DNA of 7,210 bases from an uncultured beta proteobacterium. Lineage in GTDB: Bacteria > Pseudomonadota > Gammaproteobacteria > Burkholderiales > Burkholderiaceae_C. This document shows, piece after piece, positions 1 to 4,842 of the stretch. A program made the position numbers and the translations under genes. The stretch is from positions 1 to 7,210 of the forward strand of contig CAIOLZ010000122.1 of assembly GCA_903859265.1 (NCBI GenBank), given 5' to 3'. Position 1 is the first letter of the stretch; every line of letters starts with the position of its first letter. The notes below the pieces were generated by a model that was given only the letters and a program-made list of their open reading frames with translations, was not told the origin of the DNA and did no database searches.

Positions 1-97
1 CTACCTCGGCCCCGAGTTCACCGAAATACTGAACGATGTTGTAAGTGAAGCTGTCGTAGTTATCGATCATCAGCAGCTTGATTTTTGATGCGGTCAT
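1..97 (-). CDS. trpG: Anthranilate synthase component II (glutamine amidotransferase), N-terminal part
   Basis: This is the first 32 codons of TrpG; the rest lies beyond the window edge. TrpG supplies ammonia from glutamine to TrpE so that chorismate becomes anthranilate, the first committed step of tryptophan synthesis. The visible protein starts MTASKIKLLMIDNYDSFTYN and continues to a Q-Y-F-G-E-L-G-A-E-V stretch. LLMIDNYDSFTYN is the hallmark N-terminus of class I amidotransferases of the TrpG/PabA type. The catalytic Cys-His-Glu residues are outside the window. The ATG at 97 is favoured because it overlaps the trpE stop as ATGA and has a perfect AGGAGG seven bases upstream. An internal Met (residue 10) has no such signal. 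A PabA-like bifunctional role cannot be excluded from this piece, but the position directly after trpE argues for TrpG. Confidence 0.94.
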   Translation of the reverse strand, partial: MTASKIKLLMIDNYDSFTYNIVQYFGELGAEV

Positions 98-1641
98 TGC
101 AAGCCCTCCTCAACCAGCTCACTGGCGCGCAACAAGGCGCGGGCTTTGGCGTCGGTTTCTCTCCACTCCAGCGCCGGCACGCTGTCAGCCACCACGCCCG
201 CAGCGGCTTGCACATGCAACATCTGGTTTTTAATCACGCCGGTGCGAATGGCAATCGCCACATCCATATCGCCGGCGTAACTCAGATAGCCACAGGCTCC
301 GCCGTAAATACCGCGCTTGACCGGTTCGAGCCGGTCAATCAATTCCATCGCATGCACCTTGGGCGCGCCGGTCAAGGTCCCTGCCGGGAAGGTAGCCTTG
401 AGCACATCCATGCTGGTCATCCCATCCAGCAGAGTGCCCTCCACGTTGCTCACAATGTGCATCACGTGGCTGTAGCGTTCCACGCAAAAAGCGTCCGTGA
501 CTTTGACAGTGCCCGTTTTGGCAATGCGTCCGATGTCATTGCGCGCAAGGTCGATCAGCATGACGTGCTCGGCACGCTCTTTGGGATCATTGATCAGCTC
601 CGATTCAGCCGCCTTGTCCAGCTCTGGTGTGGCCCCGCGCGGTCGGGTTCCGGCCAGCGGGCGAATCGTCACTTTCTGCGCCATGCCTCCCACGGCCGAG
701 GCGTCGATGACCTGCTCCTGGCGCACCAGAATTTCTGGCGACGCGCCCACCACATGAAAGCCCCCGTCCATTCCATCTGCACCACTGAAGTTGTAGTAAT
801 ACATGTACGGACTGGGATTGAGCGCCCGCAACGCACGGTAAAGGCTCAGCGGCGATTCGGTGTAGCGCTTGCTGATGCGCTGCCCTACCTGAACCTGCAT
901 GAAGTCTCCCCCCGCGATAAGCTCCTTGGCACGCTCCACCGCAGCGATGTAGTCCGGCTTCTGGAAGTCGCGCACTGCCGGGTGGACGCTCGACGGCTTG
1001 ACCGCCGGCGCCGATACGGCGCGCCCGAGCTTGGCTTTGAGTTCGCTCAGCCGGGCATGACCGGCGGCCAAGGCACCCGGCACTTCCGGGTCCACGTAAA
1101 CAATCAGATGCAACTTGCCCGAGAGGTTGTCGATCACCGCCAGCTCTTCGCACTGCAACAGCACGATGTCAGGGCATCCCAAAGTGTCGGGTGGGCAGCT
1201 TGCCTCCAGTTTTTTCTCGATGTAGCGCACTGCGTCATAGCCAAAATAGCCTGCCAGCCCTCCGCAAAACCGGGGTAGGCCGGGACTCAGGGCTACCTTG
1301 AAGCGATTTTGATACTGGGCAATAAAGTCCAGCGGGTTGATTTCTGATCGCTCAACCACGCGCCCGTCGGTGACCACTTCAGTGCAGGCCTGCGCGCCAA
1401 ACCCGCTGGCGCGCAGCAACGTACGTGCGGGCAAGCCGATGAAACTGTAGCGCCCAAAGCGCTCGCCGCCGACCACAGATTCGAGCAAGAAGCTGTAGGG
1501 CTGGGGCTCACCGGATACCGGATCGCCGGCAAGTTTGAGATACAGGGAAAGCGGCGTTTCGAGGTCTGCGAAGGCCTGCGCCTGCAGAGGTATGCGGTTA
1601 AAGCCCTGGCCGCGCAGGGTGTCAAATTCGTCTTGGTTCAT
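94..1641 (-). CDS. trpE: Anthranilate synthase component I
   Basis: TrpE converts chorismate plus ammonia (from TrpG) to anthranilate and pyruvate in the cytoplasm. With the chosen start it has 515 residues, usual for the family. The N-terminal regulatory half has LLES at about 52-55. By analogy with Salmonella TrpE, its Glu and Ser belong to the Trp feedback site, as does Met280 in NPSPYM (275-280). The chorismate-binding domain shows GASPEIL (299-305), GTRPRGATPELD (331-342), DPKERAEHVMLIDLARND (352-369), YSHVMHIVSNVEG (390-402), AGTLTGAPKVHAMELID (420-436) and RGIYGGACGY (443-452). All expected motifs are intact, so an active, feedback-inhibited enzyme is likely. The frame is open to a GTG at 1686. 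I chose ATG 1641 because MNQDEFDTLRGQGFNRIPL matches the family N-terminus as I recall it. ATG 1653 is possible, but the AAAGG before it is only one base away. The stop overlaps trpG by four bases. Confidence 0.97.
   Translation of the reverse strand: MNQDEFDTLRGQGFNRIPLQAQAFADLETPLSLYLKLAGDPVSGEPQPYSFLLESVVGGERFGRYSFIGLPARTLLRASGFGAQACTEVVTDGRVVERSEINPLDFIAQYQNRFKVALSPGLPRFCGGLAGYFGYDAVRYIEKKLEASCPPDTLGCPDIVLLQCEELAVIDNLSGKLHLIVYVDPEVPGALAAGHARLSELKAKLGRAVSAPAVKPSSVHPAVRDFQKPDYIAAVERAKELIAGGDFMQVQVGQRISKRYTESPLSLYRALRALNPSPYMYYYNFSGADGMDGGFHVVGASPEILVRQEQVIDASAVGGMAQKVTIRPLAGTRPRGATPELDKAAESELINDPKERAEHVMLIDLARNDIGRIAKTGTVKVTDAFCVERYSHVMHIVSNVEGTLLDGMTSMDVLKATFPAGTLTGAPKVHAMELIDRLEPVKRGIYGGACGYLSYAGDMDVAIAIRTGVIKNQMLHVQAAAGVVADSVPALEWRETDAKARALLRASELVEEGLQ
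105..110 (-). promoter_or_regulatory. Strong Shine-Dalgarno of trpG inside the trpE 3' end
   Basis: The minus strand reads AGGAGG here, followed by a seven-base spacer (GCTTGCA) and the trpG ATG. It lies within the last codons of trpE, which encode E-E-G-L-Q. With the ATGA stop/start overlap, this fixes the trpG start and suggests coupled, near-equimolar synthesis of the two subunits. Confidence 0.85.
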
Positions 1642-1791
1642 CACGTCAGTCATGCCTTTATTGGTCTGGCAATTCAAGGGCTCCACGGAGCGGAGCAGTC
1701 AAGTCGCGCTGCACTGGCAGCCCGCAAACCCGGCAATGTACGGGAGCAATCGGGCCGCAGCGGCAGTCAACGTGAGTGTTTGCACCCATCA

Positions 1792-1876
1792 CCCTGGCCC
1801 CCGTGGGACGACATGGATCGTGTCAGACCAGGAGCGGTTGCGCGCACTCAATCACATTGGAGCAGGACCGCCAGGG
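1792..1876 (-). promoter_or_regulatory. Possible long-range RNA stem over the leader Trp codons
   Basis: In the minus-strand transcript, CCCTGGC (1876-1870) includes the second leader Trp codon. It is exactly complementary to GCCAGGG (1798-1792), which lies about 25 bases past the leader stop. Seven perfect pairs could form when no ribosome covers the Trp codons, so stalling for lack of charged tRNA-Trp would affect it. No matching terminator stem with a U-run was found, so the attenuator logic is incomplete. Confidence 0.22.
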
Positions 1877-1927
1877 CCAGGCCCCCCGGTCGCTACAACC
1901 CGTAATGCTGATGCGATGAATGAACAT
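1823..1927 (-). CDS. Candidate Trp-codon leader peptide upstream of trpE
   Basis: A 34-codon ORF starts with ATG at 1927 and ends with TGA at 1823, about 180 bases upstream of trpE and on the same strand. Its start reads MFIHRISITG, and its middle carries A-W-P-W-R (residues 16-20), so two TGG codons are separated by one Pro codon. Trp is rare, and paired Trp codons in a short ORF ahead of trpE are the classic sign of an attenuation leader. The predicted transcription start falls at about the ATG, so translation may be leaderless; no Shine-Dalgarno is visible. Against the idea, the ORF is longer than the classic 14-residue TrpL of enteric bacteria, has only two Trp codons, and lacks an obvious terminator hairpin with U-tract downstream. 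This is inference; chance occurrence in GC-rich DNA is possible. Confidence 0.35.
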   Translation of the reverse strand: MFIHRISITGCSDRGAWPWRSCSNVIECAQPLLV

Positions 1928-1933
1928 GACTTG

Positions 1934-1961
1934 AGTGTAGCAAACCGGTTTCAGGCGCCAA
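1934..1961 (-). promoter_or_regulatory. Sigma70-like promoter for the trpE transcript
   Basis: On the minus strand, TTGGCG (1961-1956) and TACACT (1939-1934) are separated by 16 bases. The -10 matches TATAAT at four of six positions, including the key A2 and T6. The -35 begins with TTG. Transcription would start near 1927, leaving a leader of nearly 290 bases before trpE. This is the best promoter match I found in the divergent region; start-site mapping would be decisive. Confidence 0.5.
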
Positions 1962-2026
1962 GGTCAGCATCTGCCAACCCACCCCACATAAAAACAACAT
2001 CGATCGGATTTTTGAGCGTGCACGGA

Positions 2027-2055
2027 TTGCACAGGGCTGGGCGAAGTGTCATATT
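2027..2055 (+). promoter_or_regulatory. Weak promoter candidate for the chemoreceptor gene
   Basis: TTGCAC (2027-2032) and CATATT (2050-2055) are spaced 17 bases apart, 40 to 68 bases before the mcp start. The match is moderate. An inverted repeat GTGCA-N5-TGCAC (2018-2032) overlaps the -35 element and could be an operator half-site pair. I looked for a flagellar sigma28 promoter (TAAA-N15-GCCGATAA type), because many chemoreceptor genes use one, and saw no convincing match. Confidence 0.28.
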
Positions 2056-2094
2056 TGTCATTTCCTCCGTCGAACACAAGCCAAAGAGGGTTTT

Positions 2095-3672
2095 ATGAAA
2101 CTGAGCGTCAAACTACCGCTGGCTTTCGCACTATCGCTTTTTTTGCTTTTTGCCGGCGGCATGTTCGGCATATTCCAGCTCAATCAGGCCGTTGCAAGTT
2201 ATGAAAACGACGTGCTGCATCAAGTGTCTGGCCACAATATCGGCGCCGAAATTTCATCCCATTTCGCAACCGGCATACAGGAGTGGAAGGACGTTTTGCT
2301 GCGTGGCAAGGATCCAAAAGAATTTGACAAGCATTGGGACGCACATTTGAAACAAATGGCGGAAGTCAACAGCGGAATCGACGCTTTGGATAAATTGATG
2401 GGCAACAGTTCCGACATCCACCCGCTGATCGCCAAACTGCGGGACGAAATGGCCTTAGCGCAGGATGGCTACAAGAAGGCGCTCGAAGAGTACAAAGCCA
2501 GCGACAACGACTACGCTGCCGGGGACAAGGCCGCCAAAGGCAAAGATCGCCAGGCGGCTGCCACGTTGGCAGAGTTGCGCTCCGAGCTGGCCAAAAGCGA
2601 GGTCAGCGCATCGGACGCCGCCTCCAGCGGAGCCCAACGCGCTACGAAAATTGCGCTAGCCGTGATGCTCCTGGTGACATTTATTTCCATCTTCGGTGGA
2701 TTCTGGTTGACACGCCAGATCGTCAAGCCGCTGCAAAAAGCGGTTCAGGTGGCAGACCAAGTCTCCCACGGCGACCTCACCGCCAGCATTGACGCCCGTG
2801 GCAGTGATGAAATCGCTGATCTTCTGCACTCGCTCAAAGACATGCAAAGCAGTCTGATAACGCTGGTCACCGAAGTCAGACATGGTTCGGAGCGCGTTGC
2901 CAATGCGAGCTCTGAAATCGCTGCCGGCAACCACGATCTGTCCAACCGCACCGAGCAACAAGCCAGCGCGCTGGAGGAAACTGCCTCCAGCATGGAACAA
3001 CTTGGCACTGCCGTGAGCCACAGTGCAGACAACGCGCGCATGGCTAGCCAACTGGCCACCAACGCGTCGAGCGTGGCGGTGCGTGGGGGAGACGTGGTGA
3101 GCCAGGTGGTGGAAACCATGCGCGGCATCAACGATTCTTCGCGCAAGATTGCCGACATCATCGGCGTGATCGACGGCATTGCCTTCCAGACCAATATATT
3201 GGCTTTGAACGCAGCCGTTGAAGCGGCGCGCGCCGGTGAGCAAGGTCGGGGATTTGCCGTCGTGGCCTCCGAAGTACGCGCACTGGCGGGGCGCAGCGCG
3301 GACGCCGCCAAGGAGATCAAATCACTGATCGGAGCCAGCGTGGATCGGGTGGAACATGGCACGACACTGGTTGATCAAGCCGGCAGCACCATGACGGAAG
3401 TAGTCGCTGCAATTAGGCGGGTGACCGACATTGTTGGCGAAATCAGCGCAGCGAGCTCGGAACAAAACCGGGGCGTTGCACAAGTTGGAGCCGCCGTCGT
3501 CGAAATCGATCGGGTCACCCAACAAAATGCCGCCCTGGTGGAACAAATGGCCGCCGCTGCCAGTGGTCTCAAGAGCCAGGCAGCAGAACTCGTGCAGGCC
3601 GTAGCAGTATTCAAGCTCAGCAGCGCTGGCCATTCGATGGGCAGCATGCTCCAAAGCCTGCCGACAAACTGA
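2095..3672 (+). CDS. Methyl-accepting chemotaxis protein (transmembrane chemoreceptor)
   Basis: This 525-residue inner-membrane chemoreceptor has the Tsr/Tar layout. TM1 is about residues 8-29. A mostly helical periplasmic sensor of four-helix-bundle type spans about 30-183, with an EWKDVLLRG stretch at 63-71. TM2 is about 185-205, and a HAMP linker about 206-258. The long cytoplasmic coiled coil follows. The signalling tip is nearly invariant: IDGIAFQTNILALNAAVEAA at 359-378, then RAGEQGRGFAVVASEVRALA at 379-398. It should contact CheA and CheW. By alignment with Tsr, Q288, E295 and Q302 sit at heptad-spaced methylation positions, implying CheR/CheB adaptation and CheB or CheD deamidation. 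The C-terminus (SMLQSLPTN) lacks an NWETF-type CheR/CheB tether. AGAGGG four bases before the ATG supports the start. The ligand cannot be predicted. The gene stands alone, with no che genes nearby, divergent from trpE and convergent with rpe. Confidence 0.96.
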   Translation: MKLSVKLPLAFALSLFLLFAGGMFGIFQLNQAVASYENDVLHQVSGHNIGAEISSHFATGIQEWKDVLLRGKDPKEFDKHWDAHLKQMAEVNSGIDALDKLMGNSSDIHPLIAKLRDEMALAQDGYKKALEEYKASDNDYAAGDKAAKGKDRQAAATLAELRSELAKSEVSASDAASSGAQRATKIALAVMLLVTFISIFGGFWLTRQIVKPLQKAVQVADQVSHGDLTASIDARGSDEIADLLHSLKDMQSSLITLVTEVRHGSERVANASSEIAAGNHDLSNRTEQQASALEETASSMEQLGTAVSHSADNARMASQLATNASSVAVRGGDVVSQVVETMRGINDSSRKIADIIGVIDGIAFQTNILALNAAVEAARAGEQGRGFAVVASEVRALAGRSADAAKEIKSLIGASVDRVEHGTTLVDQAGSTMTEVVAAIRRVTDIVGEISAASSEQNRGVAQVGAAVVEIDRVTQQNAALVEQMAAAASGLKSQAAELVQAVAVFKLSSAGHSMGSMLQSLPTN

Positions 3673-3693
3673 ATCCGGGTCAATGCGCGCCTG

Positions 3694-4371
3694 TCAATCG
3701 CCCAACTCCGAGCGCATGGCGTCAATTACCGACTTGTAATCGGGTTTGCCGAAAATGGCGCTGCCGGCAACAAAGGTGTCAGCCCCGGCCTGCGCCACAA
3801 GCCGGATGTTGTCAATCTTGATGCCGCCATCCACTTCCAGCCGGATATCTTTGCCACAGGCGTCGATGCGGCGCCGTACGTCTTCAATTTTGCGCAATGC
3901 GGAGTCGATAAAACTCTGTCCGCCGAAGCCGGGGTTGACGCTCATGATCAACACCAAATCCAAATCTTCGATCACCCAGTCCAGCACGCTCAGCGGCTCT
4001 GCCGGGTTAAAAACCAGGCCCGCCTTGACGCCTTTGGATTTGATGGCCTGGATGCTGCGGTGCACATGGGAGCTGGCATCGGGGTGAAAGCTGATCAGGT
4101 CGGCGCCGGCGTCTGCAAACTGGGCCGCCAGCGCGTCCACCGGCGAAATCATCAAATGCACATCAATCGGCACTGCCAACCCGGCCGCCGTTTTTGCATG
4201 CGGCTTGAGCGCGCTGCAAATCATCGGTCCGAAGGTGAGATTGGGCACGTAATGGTTGTCCATCACGTCAAAATGGATCCAGTCGGCACCAGCGGCAATG
4301 ACCTGCTGGAGCTCTTCGCCCAGTCGGGCAAAGTCCGCGGAAAGAAGGGAAGGTGCGATGCGAAAAGTCAT
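3694..4371 (-). CDS. rpe: Ribulose-phosphate 3-epimerase
   Basis: Rpe interconverts D-ribulose 5-phosphate and D-xylulose 5-phosphate in the pentose phosphate pathway (and the Calvin cycle if present). The 225-residue length is normal for this TIM-barrel enzyme. Visible motifs are IAPSLLSADF (5-14), WIHFDVMDNHYVPNLTFGP (31-49), PIDVHLMI (68-75), MSVNPGFGGQSF (143-154) and LEVDGGI (178-184). By family knowledge, His33, Asp35, His72 and Asp181 are the metal ligands, with the two Asp residues as the acid/base pair; all are present. The ATG at 4371 begins MTFRIAPSLLSADF, the standard family N-terminus, although no clear Shine-Dalgarno precedes it. It ends 21 bases from the convergent mcp stop, and no strong terminator hairpin lies between them. 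Distinction from allulose-6-phosphate epimerase relatives rests on overall motif match and context. Confidence 0.97.
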   Translation of the reverse strand: MTFRIAPSLLSADFARLGEELQQVIAAGADWIHFDVMDNHYVPNLTFGPMICSALKPHAKTAAGLAVPIDVHLMISPVDALAAQFADAGADLISFHPDASSHVHRSIQAIKSKGVKAGLVFNPAEPLSVLDWVIEDLDLVLIMSVNPGFGGQSFIDSALRKIEDVRRRIDACGKDIRLEVDGGIKIDNIRLVAQAGADTFVAGSAIFGKPDYKSVIDAMRSELGD

Positions 4372-4431
4372 GGCAAATTGGCGTGTAGTTGATGGGGCAG
4401 GTTGAAACGTCTTTCAGGATAGCATCGCAGC
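4372..4431. promoter_or_regulatory. Short divergent rpe/apaG intergenic region
   Basis: Sixty bases separate the divergent starts of rpe and apaG, so promoters for both are expected here or in the flanking coding ends. I see only poor matches, such as a TACACG -10-like hexamer towards rpe (4386-4381) and TTGATG (4389-4394) towards apaG. I do not assign specific promoters. An AGGA about 12 bases before apaG is a weak ribosome site. Confidence 0.35.
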
Positions 4432-4833
4432 ATGCCAAAGTACCAATTTTTAGTGGAAGTCAGGCCCCAATACCTCCAGGATCAGTCCAGTCCCGAGGAA
4501 GGGCTGTATGTGTTCGCCTACACCATCACCATCACCAACGTCGGCGAGGTTGCGGCCCAGCTGATTTCTCGCACCTGGAACATCAACGACGCCAACGGCC
4601 ACACGGAGCGGGTCAAGGGCCTGGGTGTTGTCGGCCAGCAGCCTTTGCTCAAGCCGGGACAATCCTTCGAATACACCAGCGGTACCCGGCTGCGCACGCC
4701 TACAGGCACCATGCACGGCAGCTTTTTCTGCGTGGCCGAAGATGGCGAAAAATTCGACGCCGATGTGCCGATGTTTGTGCTGGATGCGCTCAGCGGTGAC
4801 GCTGGCATTGGCGATTCGCGCACGCTGCACTGA
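4432..4833 (+). CDS. apaG: ApaG-family protein (DUF525)
   Basis: ApaG is a small cytoplasmic protein with an FN3-like beta-sandwich fold. Its biochemical role is unsettled: the names 'Co2+/Mg2+ efflux protein' and the link to ApaH/Ap4A metabolism come from enteric genetics, not a known reaction. At 133 residues it is slightly longer than the usual 124-128. The signature is clear: YTITITNVGEVAAQLISRTW (30-49), GLGVVGQQPLLKPG (63-76), FEYTSGTRL (79-87) and TPTGTMHGSFF (89-99). The family Gly-rich turns and the PxGxMxG segment are intact. It is divergent from rpe and is followed after only nine bases by the next gene on the same strand, suggesting a transcript shared with that gene and thiL. The apaH and ksgA neighbours of enteric apaG are absent, so a link to Ap4A hydrolysis is not supported here. 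Confidence 0.95.
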   Translation: MPKYQFLVEVRPQYLQDQSSPEEGLYVFAYTITITNVGEVAAQLISRTWNINDANGHTERVKGLGVVGQQPLLKPGQSFEYTSGTRLRTPTGTMHGSFFCVAEDGEKFDADVPMFVLDALSGDAGIGDSRTLH

Positions 4834-4842
4834 CGCCTGCGC

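Larger units (their letters stand above)
1642..2094. other. Divergent trpE/mcp intergenic region
   Basis: About 450 bases separate the trpE start from the mcp start. I see no conventional protein gene here. The region holds a good minus-strand promoter (1934-1961), a small leader-like ORF with two Trp codons (1823-1927) and a possible long-range stem (1792-1876). It also has short GC hairpins near trpE on the minus strand: GCTGC/GCAGC at 1708-1721 and GCTCC/GGAGC at 1680-1691. Neither hairpin is followed by a T-run, so no standard intrinsic terminator is evident. A weaker plus-strand promoter candidate lies at 2027-2055. The trpE mRNA leader would be nearly 290 bases long, which is long enough for attenuation-type control. 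Confidence 0.6.

Noticed and set aside
85..1278. Long 397-codon open frame on the plus strand opposite trpE
   Set aside because: It is antisense to a complete, motif-rich trpE. Its translation is His/Arg-rich with no recognisable domain, typical of a shadow frame in GC-rich coding DNA.
1680..1721. Short GC hairpins (GCTCC/GGAGC and GCTGC/GCAGC) considered as a trp attenuator terminator
   Set aside because: The stems are only five base pairs and neither is followed by a U-run in the trpE-strand transcript.
1988..2012. TAAA followed by CGATCGG, considered as a flagellar sigma28 promoter for mcp
   Set aside because: With 15-base spacing the downstream element would be ATTTTTGA, which does not match GCCGATAA.
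2656..3362. Two overlapping minus-strand open frames (about 200 codons each) inside the MCP gene
   Set aside because: They lie opposite the highly conserved MCP HAMP and signalling regions, overlap each other, and show no family motif or ribosome site.
3673..3693. Gap between convergent mcp and rpe, considered for a bidirectional terminator
   Set aside because: Only 21 bases with a GCGCGC patch; no stem of useful length and no T-tract on either strand.
4521..4540. CACCATCACCATCACC sequence resembling a hexahistidine-tag coding stretch
   Set aside because: In the apaG frame it encodes Y-T-I-T-I-T-N, a normal beta strand of the family. The His reading is only in another frame, so it is not a sign of vector sequence.
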